The position numbers and the translations under genes are program-made. The notes beneath the pieces were generated by a model, which was given only the letters and a program-made list of their open reading frames with translations, had not been told where the DNA came from and did not search any database. DNA of 64,000 nucleotides from Flavobacterium panici. Lineage in GTDB: Bacteria > Bacteroidota > Bacteroidia > Flavobacteriales > Flavobacteriaceae. Shown piece after piece: positions 26,442 to 36,183 of the stretch. Within the stretch, counting starts at the first letter, position 1. Each line of letters begins with the position of its first letter. Where the stretch lies: assembly GCF_903819335.1 (NCBI RefSeq), contig NZ_CAIJDE010000034.1, positions 124,001 to 188,000 of the forward strand. The letters run 5' to 3'.

Positions 26442-26484
26442 ACCCATGGCTCTTAAGTAACAAAACTGTTAAGAAAGCGTGGGT
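26442..26484 (+). promoter_or_regulatory. Hairpin in the fabF leader
   Basis: ACCCA pairs with TGGGT, and CTTAA pairs with TTAAG inside, across a 12-base loop, ending 33 bp before the fabF ATG and followed by TTTTATTTG. It may be a terminator-attenuator or a leader structure. Confidence 0.4.
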
Positions 26485-26517
26485 TTTATTTGTTTAAAGA
26501 CACAAAATACATAATTT

Positions 26518-27771
26518 ATGACATTAAGGCGAGTTGTGGTAACAGGATTAGGTGCACTTACTCCTATCGGGAATAATATCCAGGATTATTGGAATGCACT
26601 TGTGAATGGGGTAAGCGGAGCCGCTCCTATCACATATTATGATACAGAGAAGCATAAAACGAAATTTGCCTGCGAAGTGAAAAACTTCAATATTGAAGAT
26701 TACATGGATCGCAAGGAATCTCGAAGATTAGATAAATTTGCTCAATATGCAGTTGCTGCCAGTGATGAAGCTATTAAAGATGCCGGACTTACAGATGATA
26801 ATGTCGACAAAACTAGAGTTGGTGTTATCTGGGGAGCAGGAATTGGAGGTTTAGAAACATTCCAGGAAGAAGTAATTTATTATGCAAAAGGTGATGGAAC
26901 CCCAAAGTTCAATCCTTTTTTTATTCCAAAAATGATTGCCGATATCGCTCCAGCGCATATTTCTATGCGTAACGGCTATATGGGACCAAATTATACTACA
27001 GTTTCTGCATGTGCATCTTCTGCAAATGCATTAATTGATGCTTTCAACTACATTCGTTTAGGAATGTGTGATATTATTGTATCTGGTGGTTCTGAAGCTG
27101 CAATTACCATTGCCGGTATGGGAGGTTTTAACTCTATGCACGCTTTATCAACAAGAAACGAAAGTCCGGAAACAGCTTCAAGACCTTTTGATGCAACCAG
27201 AGATGGTTTTGTTTTAGGAGAAGGAGCAGGAGCTTTAGTTCTTGAAGATTACGAACATGCAAAAGCAAGAGGTGCAAAAATTTACTGTGAAATTGGAGGA
27301 GGCGGAATGTCATCTGATGCTTACCATTTAACAGCACCACATCCGGAAGGAATTGGAGTTATTGCAGTAATGAAAAATACACTGAGAGATGCTGGAATGA
27401 ACCCTGAAGATGTTGATCATATCAATACTCACGGAACTTCTACTCCACTTGGAGATGTTGCAGAATTGAAAGCTATTAGTGCCGTTTTTGGTGATCATGC
27501 AAAAAACATCAATATCAACTCAACAAAATCAATGACAGGACATTTACTTGGTGCTGCCGGAGCTATCGAAGCTATTGCTTCTATCTTAGCAATGAAACAC
27601 GGTATTGTTCCTCCTACGATTAACCATACAGTAGTTGATGAGAATATCGATCCTGCATTAAACCTTACCTTAAACCAACCTCAAAAAAGAGAAGTGAATG
27701 TTGCTATGAGTAACACATTTGGTTTTGGCGGACACAATGCTTGTGTGTTATTTAAAAAAATCGCTGACTAA
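26518..27771 (+). CDS. fabF: Beta-ketoacyl-ACP synthase II
   Basis: A 417-residue thiolase-fold condensing enzyme that extends acyl chains with malonyl-ACP. The catalytic triad is visible: C165 in VSACASSAN, H305 in NTHGTSTP and H342 in TGHLLGAAG. It starts RRVVVTGLGALTPIG as usual. It forms a conserved cluster with acpP upstream and rnc 9 bp downstream. Confidence 0.97.
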   Translation: MTLRRVVVTGLGALTPIGNNIQDYWNALVNGVSGAAPITYYDTEKHKTKFACEVKNFNIEDYMDRKESRRLDKFAQYAVAASDEAIKDAGLTDDNVDKTRVGVIWGAGIGGLETFQEEVIYYAKGDGTPKFNPFFIPKMIADIAPAHISMRNGYMGPNYTTVSACASSANALIDAFNYIRLGMCDIIVSGGSEAAITIAGMGGFNSMHALSTRNESPETASRPFDATRDGFVLGEGAGALVLEDYEHAKARGAKIYCEIGGGGMSSDAYHLTAPHPEGIGVIAVMKNTLRDAGMNPEDVDHINTHGTSTPLGDVAELKAISAVFGDHAKNININSTKSMTGHLLGAAGAIEAIASILAMKHGIVPPTINHTVVDENIDPALNLTLNQPQKREVNVAMSNTFGFGGHNACVLFKKIAD

Positions 27772-27780
27772 TTTTCGTAT

Positions 27781-28521
27781 ATGAATATTATCAAAAAAAT
27801 ATTTTCTAAATCCCGTTCTCTAGAAGACGGGATTTTTTTTGACACTATTCAGAAAATTCTTGGTTTTCAGCCTGTAAATATTGAATTTTACAAAAAAGCT
27901 TTTACCCATAGATCGTCAAATAAATTAGATGAAGCAGGGCATCCTATAAATTACGAACGTTTAGAATTTTTAGGAGATGCTATGCTAAGTGCTGTAATTG
28001 CTGCGCATTTGTTTAATAAGGCACCAAATGGAGACGAAGGATATTTAACAAAAATGCGCTCAAAAATCGTAAGCCGCGAACATTTAAATGAACTTGGCAA
28101 AGATTTGAATTTAGTGCGTTTTGTAGAAAGTAAAGTACCTGTTCAGCATTTTGGAGAAAATATTCATGGTAATATTTTCGAATCGCTTATTGGTGCTATT
28201 TATTTAGATAAAGGTTATTCGTATTGCGAAAGATTTATCCAAAAAAGAGTAATTACACCTTATGTCGATATTGCAAGACTTGAAGGAAAAGTAATTAGTT
28301 ATAAAAGCTTAGTTATCGAATGGTGTCAGAAAGAAAAGAGGATCTTTCATTACGACATTTTCGAAGATAACGGTATTGACGGACAACGCTTGTTTGGTGT
28401 CAAATTAAGTATAGACGATAAGGTGATCGCACGAGCGCGGGCAACCTCAAAAAAGAAAGCAGAAGAGAAAGCTTCACAAAGAGCCTATTTTGCATTTCAG
28501 GAAAAAATAGATAAGAAATAA
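27781..28521 (+). CDS. rnc: Ribonuclease III
   Basis: A 246-residue double-strand-specific RNase for rRNA and mRNA processing. The catalytic signature ERLEFLGDAMLS (about 59-70) and the second acidic site FESLIGAIYLDKG are intact, and a C-terminal double-stranded RNA-binding domain (about 175-245) ends ARATSKKKAEEKASQRAY. It starts 9 bp after fabF, so it is co-transcribed with it. Confidence 0.96.
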   Translation: MNIIKKIFSKSRSLEDGIFFDTIQKILGFQPVNIEFYKKAFTHRSSNKLDEAGHPINYERLEFLGDAMLSAVIAAHLFNKAPNGDEGYLTKMRSKIVSREHLNELGKDLNLVRFVESKVPVQHFGENIHGNIFESLIGAIYLDKGYSYCERFIQKRVITPYVDIARLEGKVISYKSLVIEWCQKEKRIFHYDIFEDNGIDGQRLFGVKLSIDDKVIARARATSKKKAEEKASQRAYFAFQEKIDKK

Positions 28522-28646
28522 TTACAATTTTGATGTAATTTTCTTAATGCTAAATCGTTTTCGTTTATAAATTAACAAAAACAAGCTGCTTATAACTATT
28601 GATGCTCCGTTAGAAATAGTATATTTACAACTTGATTTTTCATGAC

Positions 28647-29135
28647 ATGGCTATTCATAGATTGGATTTAGACGAATTTGACGAAATTGATTATTATTTA
28701 ATGGCAATTCATACTTCATTAGAAGATTATAGACTGGCCTATTTTATCAATAAGAACCTTCCGATTAACTTAAGTAAGAGCAAAAACGAGATCCATGCTC
28801 AGACTAAAGAAGGTGAGGCAAATTTTTCGAGATTTTATTATTATGATTCTGAGAAAGCTGTATCGTGGAATTTGATTCAGAATAAAAATGAGATCATTTC
28901 TGTGAGTACAAATGATTTCCAGAATTTGTTTTCTAATGAGACAAGTGAGGTTTCTACAACAATTCATTTACTTCCTGAATTCAAAAAAGTAGATTTTTTC
29001 CTGAAAATCGATAACAGTGAGGAAGCTGTCGATTTTTCAGAAATTCAGCAACAACTAAATTCAATAGAAAGTATTGCGGCAATTTATGCTGTGGATACCA
29101 ATAAAATAAAATCAAAAAACAATCTAATTTTTTAA
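28647..29135 (+). CDS. IPExxxVDY-family protein
   Basis: A 162-residue protein of the Bacteroidota IPExxxVDY family; the naming motif appears as LPEFKKVDFFLKI near residue 112. No enzymatic motif is known. It starts MAIHRLDLDEFDEIDYYL. The ATG at 28647 is chosen over a TTG at 28632 because a TATATTTA box lies at 28620-28627. It lies directly between rnc and pyk, its usual position in Flavobacteriia, 5 bp before pyk. Confidence 0.88.
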   Translation: MAIHRLDLDEFDEIDYYLMAIHTSLEDYRLAYFINKNLPINLSKSKNEIHAQTKEGEANFSRFYYYDSEKAVSWNLIQNKNEIISVSTNDFQNLFSNETSEVSTTIHLLPEFKKVDFFLKIDNSEEAVDFSEIQQQLNSIESIAAIYAVDTNKIKSKNNLIF

Positions 29136-29140
29136 AAAAA

Positions 29141-30574
29141 ATGTTAACAAACAAGAAAACCAAAATTGTAGCTACATTAGGCCCTGCATGTGGTACGAGA
29201 GAGATTATCAAGGATATGATCGACGCAGGGGTGAATGTGTTTAGAATCAATTTTTCGCATGCAGACTACGAAGGAGTAAAAGAAAAAATTAACATTATTA
29301 GAGGCCTGAACGAAGAGTTTGGTTACACTACAGCGATCTTAGGAGATTTGCAGGGACCAAAACTTAGAGTTGGTGTAATGGAAGAAGGAACGGTTGTACA
29401 TGATGGTGACGAAATTACTTTCACTACAGCAGAAGATATTATCGGAAATGCAAAAAAAGCATTCATGAAATATCAAAATTTCCCAAATGATGTAAATGTT
29501 GGAGAACGTATTTTGCTTGATGATGGTAAACTGATTTTCGAAATTGTTTCAACAGATAAAAAAACAGAAGTTGTTGCTAAAGTAATTCAGGGTGGAGAAT
29601 TAAAATCTAAAAAAGGAGTTAATCTTCCAAACACTAAAATTTCTTTACCGGCTTTAACTGAAAAAGATATTGCAGATGCCATTTTTGCAATTGAACAAAA
29701 AGTAGACTGGATCGCACTTTCATTTGTGAAAACTCCTCGCGATTTACAAGATTTACAAGAATTAATCGCTAAGCATTCAGAATATAAAATTCCAATTATT
29801 GCTAAAATTGAAATGCCGGAAGCTCTTGAGAACATGGATAAAATTGTAGCATATTGCGATGGTTTAATGGTTGCTCGTGGAGATCTTGGAGTTGAACTTC
29901 CTGCTCACGAAGTACCATTAGTACAAAAAGATTTGATTCGCAGAGCAAAAACAGCTAGAATTCCTGTTATCGTTGCAACCCAAATGATGGAAACAATGAT
30001 TACAAGTTTAACACCAACAAGAGCAGAAGTAAACGACGTTGCTAACTCAGTAATGGATGGTGCAGATGCTGTAATGTTGTCTGGAGAAACTGCAACTGGA
30101 AATTATCCGGTACAAGTTATTCAAAGAATGACACAAATTTGTGAGGCTGTTGAGAATTCTCCACTAATTCAGGTTCCACAAAACACTCCACAAATTAAAA
30201 CAAAACGTTTTGTTACTAAAACAGTTTGTCACCAGGCAGCTTTATTAGCAAACGAAATCGAAGCTAAAGCAATTTGTACATTGACAAACAGCGGTTATAC
30301 AGCTTTCCAAATTTCGGCTTGGAGACCATCTTCGGCACATATTTTAGTATTTACTTCAAACAAAAGAATCTTAACACAATTGAATTTATTATGGGGAGTT
30401 AAATCATTCTTCTATGATAATGAAGAAAGTACAGATGATACTGTAACCGATGTAAATAAAATTGCAGTTGAAAAAGGCTATGCATCAAAAGGTGATTATT
30501 TAATTAATCTTGCTGCAATGCCAATTAAAGAAAAAGGAATGGTTAATACCATGAGAGTTTCTGAAATAGAATAG
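29141..30574 (+). CDS. pyk: Pyruvate kinase
   Basis: A 477-residue glycolytic enzyme converting phosphoenolpyruvate and ADP to pyruvate and ATP. Visible are the N-terminal TKIVATLGPACGTREI, the phosphoryl-transfer Lys region IPIIAKIEMPEALEN, the metal site GLMVARGDLGVEL and the MLSGETATGNYP motif, with a normal C-terminal regulatory domain. It starts 5 bp after the IPExxxVDY gene and ends with a strong terminator. Confidence 0.97.
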   Translation: MLTNKKTKIVATLGPACGTREIIKDMIDAGVNVFRINFSHADYEGVKEKINIIRGLNEEFGYTTAILGDLQGPKLRVGVMEEGTVVHDGDEITFTTAEDIIGNAKKAFMKYQNFPNDVNVGERILLDDGKLIFEIVSTDKKTEVVAKVIQGGELKSKKGVNLPNTKISLPALTEKDIADAIFAIEQKVDWIALSFVKTPRDLQDLQELIAKHSEYKIPIIAKIEMPEALENMDKIVAYCDGLMVARGDLGVELPAHEVPLVQKDLIRRAKTARIPVIVATQMMETMITSLTPTRAEVNDVANSVMDGADAVMLSGETATGNYPVQVIQRMTQICEAVENSPLIQVPQNTPQIKTKRFVTKTVCHQAALLANEIEAKAICTLTNSGYTAFQISAWRPSSAHILVFTSNKRILTQLNLLWGVKSFFYDNEESTDDTVTDVNKIAVEKGYASKGDYLINLAAMPIKEKGMVNTMRVSEIE

Positions 30575-30607
30575 TTTTCTTTTTTAAGATCACGATATTT
30601 TAAAATC

Positions 30608-30638
30608 AAATCCACCCATTCGGGTGGATTTTTTTTGC
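30608..30638 (+). terminator. Rho-independent terminator after pyk
   Basis: A 10-bp perfect stem (AAATCCACCC against GGGTGGATTT) with an ATTC loop and a T-run. Confidence 0.9.
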
Positions 30639-30670
30639 TTTATATATTCTTCAGTTTATAAATCCTGACG

Positions 30671-30742
30671 TTTCAAGTTATAATTTGCAACATCATGGAG
30701 CAAAATAAAACCATTTTCATGTTGCAAGTTATAATTTGCAAC
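30671..30742. promoter_or_regulatory. Two copies of a GTTGCAA...TTGCAAC palindrome
   Basis: 30721-30742 is a palindrome GTTGCAA-N8-TTGCAAC; 30671-30691 repeats its last 19 bases (CAAGTTATAATTTGCAAC) with a weaker left half. The centres are about 51 bp apart, near five helical turns. They lie 235-306 bp before the sulfatase gene; the rest of the 340-bp gap holds no gene or exact promoter box. A dimeric regulator binding both sites is possible. Confidence 0.45.
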
Positions 30743-30976
30743 AACGTAAAGCCTTAAAAATAGGATTATTCGTGTTTTTATTACTTAATTTTGAGATACT
30801 TAACAAAACGTTAAAAAAAACAGTTTCTGCAAATTCCCTCAAAGGCAACAGCTAAATGTTCTAAGAAATTGCTTTACATACAGGTTACTTTTTCTACTTC
30901 ATTTTTGTAGAAAATTATAGTTCGATTTTTAGATAAAAACCATTATACAAACGAATTATTAACAAATCTTATTACC

Positions 30977-32644
30977 ATGAAACAAAGTAAATTTAGAAAT
31001 GCCATAATGCTTTTTGCATTCATATGCTTCACGATTGTTCAGGTGAAAGCTCAGAAAAAAGTCAACATTTTAGTATTGTGGGGCGATGATATTGGTACTA
31101 CCAATATTAGCGCCTATAGCGATGGACTTATGGGATATACTACACCCAATCTTGATCGTTTAGCCAATGAAGGAATGCGTTTTCTTCATTATTATGGAGA
31201 ACAAAGTTGTACTGCAGGACGTGCTGCTTTTTTAACAGGACAGCATGGTCTTAGAACCGGACTTACAAAAGTTGGTTTTCCTGGAGCGCCAATGGGTATG
31301 AGCCAGTTAGATCCTTCTATTGGAGGGATAATGAAAAGTTTAGGATATGCAACAGGTCAATTTGGTAAAAATCACGTGGGAGATCGTAATGAAAATTTAC
31401 CAACCGTAAACGGTTTTGATGAATTTTTTGGAAACCTCTATCACTTGAATGCTGAAGAAGAACCAGAATTGCCTGATTATCCTAAAGATCCGGAATATCT
31501 AAAAAGATTTGGACCAAGAGGGGTATTAAAATGTACAGCCACAAGTGCAGATGACGGAACTGTAGATCCTCGCTTTGGAAAAGTTGGAAAACAAAGAATC
31601 GAAGATACAGGTCCACTTACTAAAAAAAGAATGGAAACGGTAGATGACGAAACTTCGGCAGCAGCTATTGACTTTATCAAAAGACAAAATGCAGCAGGCA
31701 AACCATTTTTCTGTTGGTTCAATGCTACACGTATGCACCTTCGTACACACGTTAGAGCAGAGCACAGAGGAAAATATACACATGGAGACAGTGAGTATAT
31801 TGATGGTATGATTGAGCACGACGAAACTATTGGAAGTATTTTAAAAGCTTTAGATGATCTAGGAATTGCCGACAATACGATCGTGGTTTATTCAACAGAT
31901 AATGGCCCTCACATGAACACATGGCCAGATGGAGCAATGACACCATTTCGCTCTGAGAAAAATACAAACTGGGAAGGAGCTTTTCGTGTACCTTGTATTG
32001 TACGCTGGCCAGGACATATCAAAGCAGGAACTGTAACTACTGAATTGATGAGTCATAATGACTGGATTCCTACATTTGCTTCAATTGCAGGAGAACCCGA
32101 TATCGTTAACAAGCTTTTAAAAGGTTACTCAGCAAACGGAAAAAACTATAAAGTACATTTAGATGGTTTTGATCAAAGTAAATTTTTAGAAGGCAAAACA
32201 CCAAAAAGTGCCAGAGATAAATTCTTTTATACAGATGATGATGGTCTTTTAGTTGGTTTAAGAGAAGGCGATTATAAATATGTTTTTGCAGAACAGCGTT
32301 TGGGAGGTACATTGGGAGTTTGGGCAGAACCTTTTACCAAACTGCGTTTACAAAAAATATTCAATTTGTACCAGGATCCTTTTGAAAGAGCCGATATTAC
32401 TTCAAATACTTTTTGGGACTGGCAGATGAATCACGTACAATTAATGTATGGAGCGATACAAGATGTGGTAGTTTTTGCAGAAACATTTAAAGAATATCCT
32501 CCAAGATCAATTCCTCCAAGTTTCTCAGCTTATACTATCATGGAAGAAACAATGAAAGATATTAAGGCACAAAAATATATTGAGAAAAACGTTTTACCTA
32601 AATTAAAAGAGGAAGAAGCAACAGATTCAAAAAAGAAAAAGTAG
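30977..32644 (+). CDS. Secreted formylglycine sulfatase (arylsulfatase family)
   Basis: A 555-residue periplasmic sulfatase (signal peptide about 1-25, ending QVKAQ). The metal-binding NILVLWGDDIG strand is followed by the modification motif CTAGR with C78 as the residue converted to formylglycine, then AAFLTGQHGLRTG. Further active-site pieces are FGKNHVGD, the metal pair STDNGPH and a late Lys in RSEKNTNWEG. It follows the arylsulfatase pattern with a Cys-x-Ala-x-Arg motif; the sulfate ester is unknown. It needs a maturase encoded elsewhere. It heads a same-strand cluster of envelope proteins. Confidence 0.92.
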   Translation: MKQSKFRNAIMLFAFICFTIVQVKAQKKVNILVLWGDDIGTTNISAYSDGLMGYTTPNLDRLANEGMRFLHYYGEQSCTAGRAAFLTGQHGLRTGLTKVGFPGAPMGMSQLDPSIGGIMKSLGYATGQFGKNHVGDRNENLPTVNGFDEFFGNLYHLNAEEEPELPDYPKDPEYLKRFGPRGVLKCTATSADDGTVDPRFGKVGKQRIEDTGPLTKKRMETVDDETSAAAIDFIKRQNAAGKPFFCWFNATRMHLRTHVRAEHRGKYTHGDSEYIDGMIEHDETIGSILKALDDLGIADNTIVVYSTDNGPHMNTWPDGAMTPFRSEKNTNWEGAFRVPCIVRWPGHIKAGTVTTELMSHNDWIPTFASIAGEPDIVNKLLKGYSANGKNYKVHLDGFDQSKFLEGKTPKSARDKFFYTDDDGLLVGLREGDYKYVFAEQRLGGTLGVWAEPFTKLRLQKIFNLYQDPFERADITSNTFWDWQMNHVQLMYGAIQDVVVFAETFKEYPPRSIPPSFSAYTIMEETMKDIKAQKYIEKNVLPKLKEEEATDSKKKK

Positions 32645-32714
32645 AAAATAAATGTTTAGTAGAGCTTGAATTATTACCCCATAATTCAAGCTCTATAACT
32701 TAAAAATCAATACT

Positions 32715-33728
32715 ATGTATAAGAAAATATATGTATTGTCTCTGCTTTTATTTTTATTGGTTTCATGCAAAAATAAATCAGATGACGCTACAACTGTTAA
32801 TCCTAAAGACAGTTCGGCCGTTATAGTTGGAGATCCGCTTCCCAGCTGGAACAAAGGAACTTTAAAAGATGACATTATTGCTTATGTCGAAAAAGTAACC
32901 AAGAAAGGAAGTCCTGATTTTATTCCAATAGAGAATAGAATCGCCACTTTTGATAACGACGGAACATTATGGGCAGAAAAACCATATGTTCAGGAATTAT
33001 TTGCTTTTTATCAGGTAAAAAAAATGGTAGGAGCCAATCCGGCTTTGGCACAAAAACAGCCTTTTAAAGCTGTAGTAGAGAAAGACAAAACCTTTTTTGA
33101 AAAAGGAGGCGATAAAGCCCTTATAGAACTTGTAGCTGCAACCCACACCGGAATGACCGAGGACGAATTTGAAAAATCAGTAAATGATTTTTTTAAAACG
33201 GCTAGTTATCCGGGCAAAAATATTCCGGTAAAACAAATACGATATCAGCCTCAATTAGAACTGCTGGATTATCTCCGTGCCAACGGATTTAAAACCTATA
33301 TCGTAACAGGCGGTACAATTGAAGTGGTGAGAGCAATATCTCAGGATTTTTACGGAATTCCAAAAGATCAGGTCGTAGGAACGTCTTTTAAATACCAATA
33401 CGACGATGCTAAGAATGCCGTACAAAGAGAACCAGCTTTAGATCATTTTAATGATAAAGTAGGAAAACCGGTTGGCATCCAGCTGCATATTGGCCAGCGT
33501 CCGGTTTTTGCCTGCGGAAACGAAGGCGGAGCAGGAGATATTGCCATGCTCAAATATTCGCAGGGAAACAAATACCCATCCTTTCAATTATTGGTCAATC
33601 ACAATGATTCCATTAGAGAATACAGCTATCAGGAAAAAGATAATTTATCATTAAGCACAGCCGCAAAAAACAAGTGGCATGTAGTAAGTATAAAAGACGA
33701 CTGGAAAAAAGTTTTTGCAGATAAATAA
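32715..33728 (+). CDS. HAD-family phosphatase-like lipoprotein
   Basis: A 337-residue lipoprotein (signal ending LFLLVSC, Cys18). The HAD motif I is TFDNDGTLW with D80 and D82; YIVTGGTIEVV provides the motif II Thr, and FACGNEGGAGDIAML the motif IV acids. It resembles periplasmic phosphoserine phosphatase-like proteins. Cluster position, 70 bp after a sulfatase, suggests a shared envelope or scavenging role (removal of phosphate or sulfate from organic esters), which is inference. Confidence 0.85.
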   Translation: MYKKIYVLSLLLFLLVSCKNKSDDATTVNPKDSSAVIVGDPLPSWNKGTLKDDIIAYVEKVTKKGSPDFIPIENRIATFDNDGTLWAEKPYVQELFAFYQVKKMVGANPALAQKQPFKAVVEKDKTFFEKGGDKALIELVAATHTGMTEDEFEKSVNDFFKTASYPGKNIPVKQIRYQPQLELLDYLRANGFKTYIVTGGTIEVVRAISQDFYGIPKDQVVGTSFKYQYDDAKNAVQREPALDHFNDKVGKPVGIQLHIGQRPVFACGNEGGAGDIAMLKYSQGNKYPSFQLLVNHNDSIREYSYQEKDNLSLSTAAKNKWHVVSIKDDWKKVFADK

Positions 33729-33825
33729 TTTGAATTAGTTAGGATCTCAAATGAAGCAGCTTTTGACATCAAAAGTTGTTTCATTGAGATTTTTAGATGA
33801 ATTAAAAATCTTAAAAAAAACAGTT

Positions 33826-34656
33826 ATGAAACGAATCAGTTATTATATCAGTCATAAATTATTTTTCAGCGCTCTGTTTTTTACTTTCTCTTTTGTTATT
33901 TCCGCTCAGGAAGCCGCGCCAAAAGCCGGAGCAAGTGCGCAGGAATTAGCAGATAAACTCGCAAATCCGGTGGCGAGTTTAATTAGTGTGCCTTTGCAGA
34001 ACAATTTAAATTATGGTATTGGCCCTTTTAACGGATCAAAATATATAATAAATATACAGCCGGTAATTCCGTTTAAATTAACAGAAAATTTAAATCTAAT
34101 TACCCGTTATATATTGCCAGTAGTTGATCAACGAGATATTACAGGAAACAATACACATCAATTTGGATTAAGCGATGCAACGGTTACCGCTTTTTTTGCT
34201 CCAAAAACAAAAGGCCTTATTTTAGGTATAGGTCCGGCATTTTTAATTCCAACAGCAACAGATGAATTATTAGGAACAGAAAAATTTGGAGTCGGTCCAA
34301 GTGTATTAGTAATGCATCAGGGAAAAGGACTTTCAGTAGGTTTCATAGCCAATCAAATTTGGTCAGTTGCCGGGAATGAAGACCGCGCCGATTTTAATCA
34401 GTTTTACACCCAGATATTTCTTTCTCACAGTTATAAAAGCGGTGCCAGTTTAGGTGTAAACGCCGAAATAACTCAAAACTGGGATGCAAAAACAACCCTA
34501 ATCTCATTAAATCCATCTATTGGTGCCGTAACAAAATTAGGCGATCAGGTCGTTCAGTTTGCGATTTCGCCCTTAATTCCAATTACAGGTCCTTCTGAAT
34601 CAAAACCAGATTGGGGATTACGTGCTATTTTGGCCTTTGTTTTTCCGGGTTCATAA
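33826..34656 (+). CDS. Probable outer-membrane beta-barrel protein
   Basis: A 276-residue protein with a signal peptide (MKRISYYISHKLFFSALFF..., ending VISAQ) and a body of alternating beta strands with Gly and aromatic residues (NLNYGIGPFNGSKYIINIQP, GLSVGFIANQIW, LSHSYKSGASLGVNAEITQN). The C-terminus ends in a hydrophobic strand (RAILAFVFPGS). This fits small transporter-like beta-barrels of the neuromedin-U/MetA-pathway type. The ATG at 33826 is preferred because it begins the signal peptide; the frame extends upstream to 33751. Function unknown. Confidence 0.65.
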   Translation: MKRISYYISHKLFFSALFFTFSFVISAQEAAPKAGASAQELADKLANPVASLISVPLQNNLNYGIGPFNGSKYIINIQPVIPFKLTENLNLITRYILPVVDQRDITGNNTHQFGLSDATVTAFFAPKTKGLILGIGPAFLIPTATDELLGTEKFGVGPSVLVMHQGKGLSVGFIANQIWSVAGNEDRADFNQFYTQIFLSHSYKSGASLGVNAEITQNWDAKTTLISLNPSIGAVTKLGDQVVQFAISPLIPITGPSESKPDWGLRAILAFVFPGS

Positions 34657-34695
34657 CATCGTTTAGGAGTTTCTTTCATCTTAAAAAAACAAATC

Positions 34696-36147
34696 ATGAA
34701 GTTAAACATTTTATCCATTATAATAATGAGTTGCTTGGTCTCGTGTACCAATTCTACAACAAAAAAAGAAACTTCAATTCCTGCCGATACTACAAAAACA
34801 GCAGTATTTAAACCTGCAGATTTTGAAGAACAGCTTGTTTATAATCGAGCATTTGAAGCCGTGATTTGGGGAATTCCTGCGGTAAATTCAGAATTGCTTC
34901 ATGAAAGTCTTGTAAAAGTAAAAGGCGATTACAATCAAATTATTTATTGGTCTGGATTAATCAGTTCCAAAAACCAAACCTTAACCCCAAATCCAGACGT
35001 AATTTATGTAAATCCATTATATGATACACGACAAGGCCCTGTTGTTTTAGAAATTCCTCCCGTTGAAGGCGTTTCATCATTAACAGGAAGTTTAGACGAT
35101 GGCTGGCAAACCGCAATAGAAGATATTGGTCCCGCAGGTGTCGACAAAGGAAAAGGAGGCAAATACCTCATTTTACCGCCAAATTATAAAGAAGCCGTTC
35201 CGTTAGGTTACATACCAATGCCCTCTTCAACTTTTACAGGATATGCCATACTTCGTTCAAATCTTACAGACGGAAGTCCAAATGATATTAAAAGAGCAGT
35301 TGACTACGGAAAAAAAGTTAAGATATATCCTCTTTCTGAAGCTGATAATCCGCCCGCTACAACATTTGTTGATTTATTAGAAGTTCCATTCAGTAATACC
35401 ATTCCGTACGATTTTCATTTTTTTGAAATATTGAATCAGTTTATTCAAAGAGAACCTTGGATAACCCGCGATTTAGCAATGATTGATCAGTTAAAAACAA
35501 TTGGAATTGAAAAAGGAAAAATCTTTCAGGCCGATGCCAGAAGACAGGAAATTTTAAATGCCGCAATAAAAGATGCACATACCTGGATTGATTCAGAGTA
35601 TCAAAATGCGTTTAAAATACCTTTTTATAATGATACTAAATGGGCATTACCGGTTTCGCAGGATTTTGTAAAATCAATAGCAAGTGATTATTCCATACCA
35701 AATCTTTATCCGGTACGCGAAAGAGCGATCGCCTATTCAATAGCCTATTTTAGTGCCAAACATTTAGGAACCGGACAATTCTATTTAATATCCATTAAAG
35801 ATAATAAAGGCGAAGAATTTGACGGCTCAAAATTGTATAAACTTCATTTGCCTGCAAAAGTTCCGGTAAAATTATATTGGTCAGTAACAGCTTACGATCG
35901 CGAAACCCATGCACTTATTTTAGGAATGAAATATGCAAGTCGTGCCTCAACATCGCCGGGACTTCAAAAAAACAGTGACGGTTCTGTAGATATTTATTTT
36001 GGAGCAAAAGCTCCGGCAGGGAAAGAATCAAATTGGGTTCCGACAGATCCAAAACGAAAATTTGAATTACTGGCACGTTTCTATGGCCCGGAAAAAGGGT
36101 TTTTTGACAAAACATGGAAAATGGGAGATGTTGAAGAAGTAAAATAA
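34696..36147 (+). CDS. DUF1254/DUF1214 lipoprotein, paralog 1
   Basis: A 483-residue lipoprotein (signal ending MSCLVSC, Cys17). The N-terminal DUF1254 domain (about 60-190) contains NPDVIYVNPLYD and DKGKGGKYLILPP; the C-terminal DUF1214 domain (about 370-475) contains LYWSVTAYDRETHALI and APAGKESNWVPT. The family is widespread but has no settled function. A second copy follows 36 bp downstream, sharing the GKGGKY, APAGKE.NWV and RFYGP blocks and the ending, so the pair arose by tandem duplication and diverged. Confidence 0.85.
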   Translation: MKLNILSIIIMSCLVSCTNSTTKKETSIPADTTKTAVFKPADFEEQLVYNRAFEAVIWGIPAVNSELLHESLVKVKGDYNQIIYWSGLISSKNQTLTPNPDVIYVNPLYDTRQGPVVLEIPPVEGVSSLTGSLDDGWQTAIEDIGPAGVDKGKGGKYLILPPNYKEAVPLGYIPMPSSTFTGYAILRSNLTDGSPNDIKRAVDYGKKVKIYPLSEADNPPATTFVDLLEVPFSNTIPYDFHFFEILNQFIQREPWITRDLAMIDQLKTIGIEKGKIFQADARRQEILNAAIKDAHTWIDSEYQNAFKIPFYNDTKWALPVSQDFVKSIASDYSIPNLYPVRERAIAYSIAYFSAKHLGTGQFYLISIKDNKGEEFDGSKLYKLHLPAKVPVKLYWSVTAYDRETHALILGMKYASRASTSPGLQKNSDGSVDIYFGAKAPAGKESNWVPTDPKRKFELLARFYGPEKGFFDKTWKMGDVEEVK

Positions 36148-36183
36148 TTACTCCCTGATTTTAAACCAAAATGATTAATCATT

